Source: Micromonospora sp. CPCC 205371
Lineage (GTDB): Bacteria > Actinomycetota > Actinomycetes > Mycobacteriales > Micromonosporaceae
NCBI RefSeq assembly: GCF_026130045.1
Contig: NZ_JAIBNX010000085.1
Location: 1-34,966 of the forward strand
Direction of reading: 5' to 3'
Length of the DNA stretch: 34,966 nt
The translations under genes and the position numbers were made by a program. Shown one piece after another: positions 13,878 through 21,510 of this stretch (its first letter is position 1; every line of letters starts with the position of its first letter). The notes under the pieces were generated by a model. It had not been told where the DNA came from, ran no database searches, and worked only from the letters and a program-made list of their open reading frames with translations.

Positions 13878-16045
13878 CGTGTCGGCGCGGCGCTCGCGCG
13901 CTGCCGTGGTCGCGCGAGCAACGCCTGGCGAACGGGCACGCGGAGTACGGCGATGCGATCGCCGCGGGTGCGGACGGACACGCGCCCGTGGCGGCGCTTG
14001 TGGACGGTGAGGTCGAAGGTGGCGGTGCCGATTTGAACGGCTTCGAGCGTGAGGTCGGGCAGCCAGTCGGGCAGGTGCGGATCGACCAGGATGGTGCGCA
14101 GCGGCGCCACTGGGCGCACGGCGAGCAGGGCTTGGACGAGCGCGATGATGGCGCTGGCCGACCACCCCTGCGGCGAGCACGAGTCCGGATAGACACCGGG
14201 GTACGGGTGGTCGGCGTCCCGCGAGAGTCCACTGAGGACCTCAGGGAGCCGGTGCCCTTCAAAGAGAGCGGCCGCGGCGAACGTGGCCTCGGCGAGCCGG
14301 TGGAGTTCGGGCCAACAGCCGTACCGGGCCAGGCCGAGTGCGGTGGTGCCGGCCTCGACCGGCCACACGCTGCCACGGTGGTAGCTGAACGGGTTGTACG
14401 CCGGATGGTCGGCGGACAGGGTCCTGATGCCCCAGCCGCTGAACATGTCCGGGGCGAACAGCCGGCGAGCGACGGCGTGGGCGTACCGCGCCGGGACGAT
14501 TCCAGCCGCGAGAAGGTGACCGTCGTTGGAGTTGACCGACCGCACCTGCCGCTTGTCCGCGGCTAGCGCCATGGCGTAGCAGCCCTGGTCAGACATCCAG
14601 AACGCGGGGTGGAATCGGCGGCGCAGCCGGGCCGCCCGCGCGATGAGGGTGGCCGCGAAGGCGCGGTCGCCGGCGGCCGCGAACGCCACCGCGCCGTGGC
14701 GCAGCGCCGCGTAGTGGTACGCCTGCAGCTCGCTTGGCGCGATCGGGTTCGCCACCACCTGGCCGTGTTCGTCGACGATGGCGGTGTCGGAGTCTTTCCA
14801 GCCCTGGTTCTTGACGCCGGCCTCGGAGCGGCAGCGGTACTCCAGGAAGCCGTCGCGGTCGAGATCGGCGTACCGGTCCAACCAGTCCAGGACGCGTCGG
14901 GCAGCCGGGAGCAGGTCACGAACGGTGCCCAGGTCGCCGGTCCAGGCCAGGTACTGGCCGAGGTAGACCAGGAAGTCCGGTGGTGTGGCGTAGTCGCCGT
15001 AGTAGCGGGACAGCGGGTCGAGGCCGAGCGCCGACAGCGGGCCGTGGCGAGCCTGGTGCAGCAGCTTGCCCGGTTCCTCGTCGCGCCAGTCGTCGATGCG
15101 TTGCCCGATGTGCGCGGCGTTGAGGTACAGGCTGTCGCGCAGCATGGTGGGGCCGGCCAGCAGCGCCTGCCAGGAGATGGTCAGCGTGTCGCGGCCGAAG
15201 ATGTGCTGGTAGATCGGCAGGCCGGCGATCGGCGCGGCCGGTGCGGTGGGCTCGCCCAGCGGCAGCGTCGCGAGGTCGTCGATCGCGGCACGCCAGGCTG
15301 CCGCGGCGTCGTGGTTGGTGCTGCGCAGTCGCGTCAGCTCGTTGGCGAGGATCGCTCGCGCGCGACCGGCCGAATCGCTGGTCTCGGTGTATGACGCTGG
15401 CGGTGCGGCGAAGCGCTGCTGGTCGAAGATCGGCTCCACGAATAGGTCGATGAAGGTGTGTCCGCGCGGCGGCAGCGGCACGTCGACCTGGATGGCGTCC
15501 CCGTCGTAGCGGACGTGCGCGGTGGTGTCGACGCTGACGGCGACTGCCCGGTCCAGCCCGGGGTGGACGCAGTCCAGCCGCAGCTCGCGCAGGCCGTCGT
15601 CCCATTTCGTGGTGACCTCGGCGGACCACTGGTGCTGGCCGCCTTCGGCCTCCTTGATGTCGGCGAAATCGGCGGCGAAGGCCATGCGGATCTCCACCCG
15701 GCGCGGCCGGTCGGCGTAGCTGTGCAGGCCGAGCCGTGAGCGCAGGCCCTCACCAATGAACCGCTCGATGGTCAGGTAGAGGCCCCGCGACGGGAGGGGT
15801 TCGCCGTCGTCGAGCTCGGCGTAGGACAGTTGCGCGTGCGCGCCGACGTTGGCGGTGCTGAACGCTGCCGGTTCCCGGCCGTCGATGGTGATCCGCTCCA
15901 GGCTGAGCACCCGGGTGTTGTGAGCGTAGAAGCCCTGCGGATCGACCCCTGTGATGCGCCCGTGCACGTCGGTGACCAGCGTGCTCCAGCCACTCGCCAC
16001 ATACCGCAGATCGGCGCGGATTCGCAGGTCGCGTACCCGGTTCAT
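13874..16045 (-). CDS. Glycogen-debranching-type enzyme (GDE N-terminal domain plus alpha-1,6-glucosidase toroid)
   Basis: 723 residues. The N-terminal beta-sandwich (about 20-210) is the bis-type GDE N-terminal domain: 'FYAHNTRVLSLERITIDG', 'LTIERFIGEGLRSRLGLHSYA'. The C-terminal alpha/alpha toroid (about 270-690) has 'GRDTLTISWQALL', 'DFLEYRCRSEAGVKNQGWKDS', 'NDGHLLAAGIV', 'NPFSYHRGSVWPVEAG' and 'PQGWSASAII', all typical amylo-alpha-1,6-glucosidase segments with acidic catalytic residues expected around the Lys-Asp-Ser and Asp-rich loops. It should hydrolyse branch linkages in an alpha-glucan. Start ATG 16045-16043 overlaps the stop of the SDR gene upstream by 4 bases (ATGA), so the two are translationally coupled. 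There is no signal peptide, so it acts in the cytoplasm. Length is normal for the bacterial family. Confidence 0.88.
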   Translation of the reverse strand: MNRVRDLRIRADLRYVASGWSTLVTDVHGRITGVDPQGFYAHNTRVLSLERITIDGREPAAFSTANVGAHAQLSYAELDDGEPLPSRGLYLTIERFIGEGLRSRLGLHSYADRPRRVEIRMAFAADFADIKEAEGGQHQWSAEVTTKWDDGLRELRLDCVHPGLDRAVAVSVDTTAHVRYDGDAIQVDVPLPPRGHTFIDLFVEPIFDQQRFAAPPASYTETSDSAGRARAILANELTRLRSTNHDAAAAWRAAIDDLATLPLGEPTAPAAPIAGLPIYQHIFGRDTLTISWQALLAGPTMLRDSLYLNAAHIGQRIDDWRDEEPGKLLHQARHGPLSALGLDPLSRYYGDYATPPDFLVYLGQYLAWTGDLGTVRDLLPAARRVLDWLDRYADLDRDGFLEYRCRSEAGVKNQGWKDSDTAIVDEHGQVVANPIAPSELQAYHYAALRHGAVAFAAAGDRAFAATLIARAARLRRRFHPAFWMSDQGCYAMALAADKRQVRSVNSNDGHLLAAGIVPARYAHAVARRLFAPDMFSGWGIRTLSADHPAYNPFSYHRGSVWPVEAGTTALGLARYGCWPELHRLAEATFAAAALFEGHRLPEVLSGLSRDADHPYPGVYPDSCSPQGWSASAIIALVQALLAVRPVAPLRTILVDPHLPDWLPDLTLEAVQIGTATFDLTVHKRRHGRVSVRTRGDRIAVLRVPVRQALLARPRQRASAAPTR

Positions 16046-17052
16046 GGTCTTCGGCCCAGTCGGCGAAGCGCGACGGCGACGCCGGTGACCACGGCGGCGG
16101 TAGCCAGGCGGCCACGGGCCGGGTGCAGCCCGAGCCACCGGGTGTAGAGGCTGGTCGTTTTGGATCGTCGCCCGAACTCGCCGGTCGAGCTGCCCGGCCC
16201 GTGGCTGGGCTCGTCGAGGTTGTCCACACCGTCGTCCGGCCGATCGGTCTTCTGGTTGTCGACGATCCGGCCCGGGCCGAGCAGGTACCAGTCCACCAGC
16301 GCCGGGCTGATCCGCTGGCCGGCCTCCAGCAGCCTGCCGGTGAACCCGGCGAACACCTGCCGCACCGGCTTGGCCGCCGCGCCGACGATCGCCTCGGCGA
16401 CCACCCGCGGCTCGTAGACCGGCGGGATCGGCTGCGGCAACACGCCGATCTTGGATCGGGCGTGCTGGAACAGCGGCGTGTTGATCGAACTAGGCAGTAC
16501 GTCGACGACGTGCACCGGCACCTTCTCGTGCCGCAGTTCGAGCCGTAGCGCCTCGCCGAAGGCCACCACCCCATGCTTGGCCGCGCAGTAGGCTGCCTGC
16601 AACGCCACGGCCCGCTTGCCCAGCGTCGACGAGACGTTGATGATCGTGCCGCCGGTGCGGCGCAGATATGGCAGGGCGGCCTTCATCCCGTAAATCTCGC
16701 CGAGCAGGTTAACCTCGATCACTCGCCGAAGTTCTCCGACCTCCATCTGTTCGACGGTGCCGTACGTGGACACAGACGCATTGTTCACCCAGGTGTCGAT
16801 CCGGCCGAATCGCTCCGCGGCCCGCGCCGCCAACGCGCTGACCTGGTCGAAATCGCTCACGTCGGTAGGCACTGCCAGCGCTGTGCCGCCAAGCCGGTGC
16901 ACCTCGCCAGCCAGTGTGTCCAGTGCCTCCAGGTTGCGGGCGGCCAACACCAGCCGCGCGCCGCGGCGGGCGAACTCCAGCGCCGTCTCCCGTCCGATCC
17001 CCGACGACGCGCCGGTAATGACCACAACCTGTTCGGCGACCGCAGTGACCAT
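16042..17052 (-). CDS. SDR oxidoreductase with C-terminal membrane-proximal extension
   Basis: 336 residues. The first 260 are a classical SDR: TGASSGIG at 13-20, NNAS at 90-93, Ser142, Tyr155 and Lys159 (YCAAK). The last 75 residues are an extension with a polar linker (about 265-300) and a short hydrophobic stretch near 316-329 ('ATAAVVTGVAVALRRLG') that could touch the membrane. SDRs with this shape are frequent in actinobacteria; their substrates are unknown. First gene of a two-gene operon with the debranching enzyme, joined by a 4-base overlap. Start ATG 17052-17050; nothing clear upstream in the 50 bases before the tetR/ABC relics. Confidence 0.9.
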   Translation of the reverse strand: MVTAVAEQVVVITGASSGIGRETALEFARRGARLVLAARNLEALDTLAGEVHRLGGTALAVPTDVSDFDQVSALAARAAERFGRIDTWVNNASVSTYGTVEQMEVGELRRVIEVNLLGEIYGMKAALPYLRRTGGTIINVSSTLGKRAVALQAAYCAAKHGVVAFGEALRLELRHEKVPVHVVDVLPSSINTPLFQHARSKIGVLPQPIPPVYEPRVVAEAIVGAAAKPVRQVFAGFTGRLLEAGQRISPALVDWYLLGPGRIVDNQKTDRPDDGVDNLDEPSHGPGSSTGEFGRRSKTTSLYTRWLGLHPARGRLATAAVVTGVAVALRRLGRRP

Positions 17053-17119
17053 TCCGGGGACGTACCCGGATCGACCCTAAACCATGCTCGGCGGCTTCAG
17101 GCCGACGAGGAACGCTCGG

Positions 17120-17188
17120 CTAACGGTCGGTCGGGGCGGCGATGCCTTCGATCAGGCGGTCCAGGCCAAAGGGCCGCAGCTCGGCCGA
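17120..17188 (-). pseudogene. TetR-family C-terminal fragment
   Basis: The minus strand encodes AELRPFGLDRLIEGIAA, then TAG at 17122-17120. 'FGLDRLIDGIAAL' is the characteristic last helix of TetR_C_1-type regulators. Only about 22 codons remain. Its right edge is the palindrome TCGGCCGA (17181-17188), where the permease relic of the other strand begins. Confidence 0.5.
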
Positions 17189-17641
17189 CATGCTCAACGC
17201 GCTCGCCGGCCTCCAGGTCATGGTGACGACCGGCCTGGCCGTGGGGTGGCGACCCAGCACGGTCTCGTACCCACCCTGACGGCGCTGGGTCTGCTGCTGT
17301 GGCTGCGATTCGCCTTCACGTGGATCGGCATCTACCTCGGGCTCCTGCTGAAGACACCAGAGTCCGCCGTGGCCGTGCAGGTGCTGGTGTGGCCTATCGG
17401 TTTCCTGTCCAGCGCGTTCGTCACCCCTGAGACGATGCCCGGCTGGCTGGGTGCGATCGCCACCTGGAATCCGCTCTCGGCAACCGCCATGGCCATCCGG
17501 GACCTCTTCGGCAACCCCACATGGGAGACGCAGACCTGGGTCGCGGACCACTCGGTGCTGCTCGCCGCGGTGTGGCCAGCGGTGCTCACCGTGATTTTCC
17601 TACCGCTGGCATACCGCCAGTACCGCATGCTCGCACGCTGA
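17181..17641 (+). pseudogene. ABC-2 type permease (DrrB-like) remnant with frameshift
   Basis: The fragment starts abruptly at 'SADMLNALAGLQVMVTTGLAVGWR' in one frame. That frame ends at TGA 17277-17279, while the homologous sequence continues one frame over from about 17252 with 'HGLVPTLTALGLLLWLRFAFTW' to 'AYRQYRMLAR' and TGA at 17639-17641. One base has been lost near 17250. The rest covers the last four membrane helices of a DrrB/ABC-2 drug-export permease, including 'GFLSSAFVTPETMPGWLGAIATWNPLSA', the family's signature. The N-terminal half and the partner ATPase are missing. DrrAB-type exporters often sit next to a divergent tetR, which matches the relic at 17120. Confidence 0.8.
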
Positions 17642-17661
17642 GAGGAATGGTCCCTTGAGGC

Positions 17662-18108
17662 TCAGAACGCCGTGCAGATGACGGAGATCGGCATGCCGCT
17701 GAGCGACAGCGAGGTCCGGGTGGCGATGAACCCGAAGCTCGTCGTACCGCCTGGATTGATGGCGCCGTTCCACGACACGTTGCTGAACGTCAGGCGGGGC
17801 TCGTCCTTGGGGTGCTGGACGCCCCAGAACTGGTTGACGGTGTACTCGTCGGGGTTGTAGATGAGCCGCACCTTCCAGCCCGTGGTGCGCTGGTCGCCGG
17901 TGTTCGTGACGTCGACGCTGGCCTGGAACGGGAGCAGCACGACGCCGTTCCGATCCTTGAAGAAGATGGGGTGGTAGGCGACTTCGCAGCCGGTCGCCGC
18001 CTGGCTCGGTGTGGCGACCGCGAGCGTACTGGCGACAGCGACCAGGACGGCGGCGAGCCACGGAACGAGCCGGCGAACTGGCCCGGGTCGCGACGCTTGA
18101 TCAGACAT
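17662..18108 (-). CDS. Secreted protein with a single CBM2-like domain
   Basis: 148 residues: a signal peptide (about 1-38, 'AAVLVAVASTLAVATPSQA'), then one domain of about 108 residues. The domain starts and ends with a cysteine ('GCEVAYH' and 'VICTAF') that could form the disulfide typical of family 2 cellulose-binding modules. It also has 'ASVDVTNTGDQRTTGWKVRL', 'VNQFW', 'NVSWNGAINPGG' and 'TSFGF', all matching the CBM2 layout. The first surface tryptophan of cellulose-binding members is not obvious, so binding to cellulose is unproven. There is no attached catalytic domain. Start ATG 18108-18106. It follows the permease relic tail to tail with 20 bases between. Confidence 0.75.
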   Translation of the reverse strand: MSDQASRPGPVRRLVPWLAAVLVAVASTLAVATPSQAATGCEVAYHPIFFKDRNGVVLLPFQASVDVTNTGDQRTTGWKVRLIYNPDEYTVNQFWGVQHPKDEPRLTFSNVSWNGAINPGGTTSFGFIATRTSLSLSGMPISVICTAF

Positions 18109-18234
18109 GGATGCTCCCTCCGGCGTTTGGTGCGCCCAGTATCGAGGGAGGCGTTCATCGATCCTGCATCGTGGAGTTCATCGGACCATTGCCAGCGCAC
18201 CAGGACGGTGGCCGATGCGTCGCTGGATCGACCG

Positions 18235-18399
18235 TCAGGCGTGCCGCACCGAAAAGTACCCCCAGACAACCCCGATGATCAGGCCGAGGACGGCGGCGGC
18301 CCACCGGCGCCCAGGCGCCCTCGCCGCCGCTGGCCAACAGCCAGAAATCTGCCCTGCGGCCCACGCGGCGCGTAGACGCTCCCCGCCGGGAACGAGCAA
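18235..18399 (-). CDS. Possible small membrane peptide (weak)
   Basis: In the 327-base gap 18109-18435 the clearest coding-like stretch is on the minus strand: 54 codons from TTG 18399-18397 to TGA 18237-18235, ending with a single hydrophobic helix (AAAVLGLIIGVVWGYFSV) and 'RHA'. A TTG start without an obvious ribosome site makes this uncertain; it may be the tail of a broken gene. Nothing else in the gap looks like a feature. Confidence 0.3.
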   Translation of the reverse strand: MLVPGGERLRAAWAAGQISGCWPAAARAPGRRWAAAVLGLIIGVVWGYFSVRHA

Positions 18400-18435
18400 C
18401 GCTGGGGTGAGGCATACGAAAAGTATGTTGGAAAT

Positions 18436-18801
18436 TCAGCCCATCTGCGACCTGACATGGTCGATCACAACGTTGAATTCCTTCGTTGGCGAAAAGTCCA
18501 CGTACTCGCAATCCTCGAGCGCCTCCGGGACGTGTCCCGGTGGCCAGTAGAACGCCTGCCCCGCCTCGTAGATCTCATCGCCTTGCTTCGTTCGCATTCT
18601 CAGCCGGCCCTTGAAGAGATATCCCCAGTGGGGACACTGGCACATATCCTCAGGTAGCCCTTTGACCGCCGGCGCCATGTCCGTCCCCTTCGGGAGCCGC
18701 ACGAACGCTGCGGTCAGGTCGCCTCCAACCTCTTGCATGCGAAGTTCCACGCCGCCACCCTCGATCGCGATAGGAGCTTCATTTCGCGTAGTTGCGGTCA
18801 T
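18436..18801 (-). CDS. Cupin-fold protein
   Basis: 121 residues. The single cupin barrel is visible from 'GDLTAAFVRLPKGTDMAP' through 'CQCPHWGYLFKGRLRMRTKQG' and 'YEAGQAFYWPPGHVPEAL'. The usual metal-ligand pattern G(X)5HXH is reduced: 'CPHWG' keeps one histidine and 'PPGHVP' supplies another. It is related to small conserved cupins without a known reaction. The ribosome site GGAGGAATT directly before ATG 18801-18799 is strong. Codon use is slightly less GC-biased than in neighbours. Confidence 0.8.
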   Translation of the reverse strand: MTATTRNEAPIAIEGGGVELRMQEVGGDLTAAFVRLPKGTDMAPAVKGLPEDMCQCPHWGYLFKGRLRMRTKQGDEIYEAGQAFYWPPGHVPEALEDCEYVDFSPTKEFNVVIDHVRSQMG

Positions 18802-18914
18802 AATTCCTCCACAAGCCGCCCGCGCTTAAGGTCGATCGCGCGGCTGATCTCCAGGCTAATATGCCGTTGTGCTCCTATCAGGCACTTGGCGCACAGGCCA
18901 CCGGGATGACCGGG

Positions 18915-19247
18915 TCAGGTCAGGGTCAATGCCACAACCACTCCACCGGACCAGCAGGCCAGGGCGGCTGCCAGCGGCGCGAACCGGGACAATGACGGTG
19001 GCTGGCCATGGCTCACGGCGTCGCGGGCCTGCTCGCGGGTGAGCTGTACCTGCTCGTACAGGCGACGGCTACGCGTCGCGTACCGCGACGAGCGTCGCGC
19101 CAGCCACCACACGCGGTCCACGCCGACATCGAGGCGGCGGTCGGCCACCTGGAAGGTGAGCCGGTGTCCGGTGAGAGTCGACCGGGCGAGCCAGACCGAG
19201 CCGACGCCGGTCCACCGCGTCGCAACGACATGCCAGCCGGACCGCAC
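18915..19247 (-). CDS. Hypothetical protein with C-terminal membrane helix
   Basis: About 110 residues from GTG 19247-19245. The first half looks like a small beta domain ('GVGSVWLARSTLTGHRLTFQVADRRLDVGVDRVWWLARRS'), the middle is basic and helical, and the end is one hydrophobic segment ('LAAALACWSGGVVVALTL'). I do not recognise a family. It lies in the same reading frame as the small gene on its right (19275-19484), separated by TGA and nine codons, so the two might once have been one gene. Confidence 0.5.
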   Translation of the reverse strand: MRSGWHVVATRWTGVGSVWLARSTLTGHRLTFQVADRRLDVGVDRVWWLARRSSRYATRSRRLYEQVQLTREQARDAVSHGQPPSLSRFAPLAAALACWSGGVVVALTLT

Positions 19248-19274
19248 GGCGACACCGTGGGCGTTCCAGACCGC

Positions 19275-19484
19275 TCAGGGCGCCAGGTCGAAGTGCCACA
19301 CGGCCAGCACCGTCATGAGGGTGACCGCCGGCGCGGCCACGGTGGGTGGTAGCCGCGCCACCGACCACCCTGCCGCCGGCGCGACCGCGGTCAGTACACC
19401 GCACAACACGACGGCGAGCCAGCCGACTGTCCGACTTGGACCAGCCGAGGACCGCTGGCGTACCACCGGCGCGGCGCACATCAT
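19275..19484 (-). CDS. Small membrane protein, unknown function
   Basis: 69 residues from ATG 19484-19482 with two hydrophobic segments (about 20-37 'VGWLAVVLCGVLTAVAPAAG' and 46-62 'PAVTLMTVLAVWHF'). No family recognised. It lies 23 bases after the stop of the secreted propeller gene and could be co-transcribed with it and with the next small gene. Confidence 0.5.
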   Translation of the reverse strand: MMCAAPVVRQRSSAGPSRTVGWLAVVLCGVLTAVAPAAGWSVARLPPTVAAPAVTLMTVLAVWHFDLAP

Positions 19485-19507
19485 GATCCGACGATAGGGG
19501 AGCGCGG

Positions 19508-20692
19508 CTAACGCCTCCCGATCCTGGTGACGGGCTTGGCGAACGCCGCGCCGCCCAGGCCGAGCACGAGCAGCACGATCCCGAAGCGGACCGTGGTCGT
19601 CCGGTAGTCCCTCCGCGGCTCGGCGACGGCGTGGCGCTTGCGTGCCGCGTCCACGACCGCGACCGGCGTAGGCGAGGGGGGCGGGGGAGGCGTGGTGGCT
19701 GGCGGCCGGATAGGAGGCCGCGGTACAGGTGGCGGCGCGACGGCCTGCGGGCGTGGGGGAGTGGACGCCGGAGCTGATTTCGGTGTGGGGCTCGCCGGGG
19801 GTTTGGTGGTCGCGGGTGGGCGTGGCACGGCGCGGCACCACGCCGCGTCCGAGCCGAGCAGCCCGCGGCCACTGGTGAGGCGGGTGGCGGCCCCGTCCAC
19901 GGTGATCCGGTAGAGCGCGCCGCCGTCGTGGTTGTCCGTCGCGTAGAGGTACCTGCCGGCGTCGTCGAAGGCGACCGCGCCGAAGAAGCCGCGCCCCGGC
20001 AGGTCCTTTACCGGCTGCTCGGTCACCGCGCCGGTCGCGAGGTCGACCCGTACCAGCCGGCTCGGTCCTCGTCCCTCCGTCGATACGGCGTAGAGGGCGC
20101 TGCCGCCCGGCCGGATGTCCCAGTCGCCGAAGCTCGGCAGGCGCGGCAGTGCCGTGCGGCGTACCACCCGCAGGAATGTGGCGCTGCCGGGGCGTACGTC
20201 CACGGCCACCAGATCGCCGTCGAGCAAGAGGAGTAGGTGGCCGTCCACGATCGCGGCCGCGTACGCCCCGGCGACTGGGACCGAATCGGCCCGGACCGGA
20301 CCGAGGTCTCGAGTTTCACCTGCGGGGGTGATGGTGACGATGTGGCCGCCGTCCCCGATCGGGTGACCCTTTCGCCGGGTGGCCACGCCGATGAACAGGT
20401 GCTGTGTCACGTCGTACCCGACCGCCTTGACCGTGTGGTCGAGGCCGGTGGACCAGCGGTTGCGTCCGGTGTCCGGATCGACGGCGACGAGCCGCGACGA
20501 GTGGTGTTTGCGCACCGTGTGAACCTGGTAGAGCCCGCCGGCGCAGCGGTTCGTATCCGTTGCCACGGCGGGATGTGGGCGCATCGCGGCGGCCGGCGCG
20601 GCGAGCGCGAGCGTGCCCCCGGCCAGCAGTAGCGCGGCCAGCGACGCGATCATTCGAAAGGCGACATATCGCTTTCGCACAGAAGACCTCAT
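19508..20692 (-). CDS. Secreted/membrane-anchored beta-propeller-like protein
   Basis: 394 residues in three parts. A signal peptide (about 1-36, 'MIASLAALLLAGGTLALAAPAAA') leads into a beta-rich domain (about 45-290) with blade-like repeats such as 'RLVAVDPDTGRNRWSTGLDH', 'LVRVDLATGAVTEQP' and 'GRYLYATDNHDGGALYRITVDG', resembling propeller proteins that read out as 'value/time' blades. Then comes a proline-rich linker (about 292-345) and one C-terminal membrane helix ('FGIVLLVLGLGGAAFA') with a basic tail. The topology is a surface domain held away from the membrane. No catalytic residues are evident. The function is unknown; it may bind a ligand or a cell-wall polymer. Start ATG 20692-20690, divergent from the gene at 20742. 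Confidence 0.75.
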   Translation of the reverse strand: MRSSVRKRYVAFRMIASLAALLLAGGTLALAAPAAAMRPHPAVATDTNRCAGGLYQVHTVRKHHSSRLVAVDPDTGRNRWSTGLDHTVKAVGYDVTQHLFIGVATRRKGHPIGDGGHIVTITPAGETRDLGPVRADSVPVAGAYAAAIVDGHLLLLLDGDLVAVDVRPGSATFLRVVRRTALPRLPSFGDWDIRPGGSALYAVSTEGRGPSRLVRVDLATGAVTEQPVKDLPGRGFFGAVAFDDAGRYLYATDNHDGGALYRITVDGAATRLTSGRGLLGSDAAWCRAVPRPPATTKPPASPTPKSAPASTPPRPQAVAPPPVPRPPIRPPATTPPPPPSPTPVAVVDAARKRHAVAEPRRDYRTTTVRFGIVLLVLGLGGAAFAKPVTRIGRR

Positions 20693-20741
20693 CTACCCTG
20701 GAAAGCCCGAAGAGCGATGATTCATCCTAAGTGGAAGCGTG

Positions 20742-21485
20742 ATGAATACATACCTGGTTGGAACGCTCTGGCTAGTAGGCGTATCCATCACCACCGTCGC
20801 GGTGGTGATCGTCCTGCGGCTTTGGCGCCGCGACTCCGGCCCCGTGGTCGACATCAGTGTCCTGAGTGCGGTTTTCTCCCTCGCGGGTATGTTGTTCGCG
20901 ATCGTGGCCGCGTTCGTGTTCATCGATGTGTGGAGCAAGGCCGCGGAGGCTCGTGAGGCCACCTATTCCGAGGCGCAGGCCGCGCAGCTGGTGGCCTGGT
21001 CGGCGAACGGCATGCCGGCGGCTGAGCGCGCCGAGATGGTGAGGCTCAGCCGGGACTACCTGCGCGAGGTGGTGGACCAGGAATGGCCCCGCCAGTCCGC
21101 GATGGGCGTGGATGAGAACGCTCGAGGTTGGCAGCTCGTGCAGCAGATGCACGAGGTGGCGGCCCGCAACGTTGAGCAGGCAGAAGACGCCCCCGCGGCC
21201 GTGGAGTCCCTGCTACAGGCACGCCAGGAGCGGCTTGCGCAGGCCGGCGCGCAGATCGGGGAAGCAACCTGGTTCGCGCTGCTGGTTGGCGCGGTGCTGG
21301 CCGCACTGCCGATCTTCTTCTTCCCGTTCGACCGGGCCCTTCCACAGCTCGCGCTGACCGCCACGGTGGCCAGCATGATCACGTTGCTGCTCTTCACGAT
21401 CCAGCAGATCGAGCGACCGTTCGCGCACGGCAGGGTGCCCGCGACCGCGTACGAGGAGACGCTCACCCGGATCACACCGCCGTGA
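20742..21485 (+). CDS. DUF4239-like membrane protein
   Basis: About 247 residues. Two N-terminal helices ('LVGVSITTVAVVIVLRLW' near 10-28, 'LAGMLFAIVAAFVFIDVW' near 47-64) and two C-terminal helices ('FALLVGAVLAALPIFFF' and 'TATVASMITLLLFTIQQI') surround a long charged helical middle (about 65-175). This arrangement, with 'IERPFAHG' near the end, is that of the bestrophin-like DUF4239 family, of unknown function. I choose ATG 20742 (GGAAG four bases upstream) over the adjacent GTG 20739. Confidence 0.75.
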   Translation: MNTYLVGTLWLVGVSITTVAVVIVLRLWRRDSGPVVDISVLSAVFSLAGMLFAIVAAFVFIDVWSKAAEAREATYSEAQAAQLVAWSANGMPAAERAEMVRLSRDYLREVVDQEWPRQSAMGVDENARGWQLVQQMHEVAARNVEQAEDAPAAVESLLQARQERLAQAGAQIGEATWFALLVGAVLAALPIFFFPFDRALPQLALTATVASMITLLLFTIQQIERPFAHGRVPATAYEETLTRITPP

Positions 21486-21510
21486 CGGAACCTGGGTCTA
21501 TAGTGGACGC

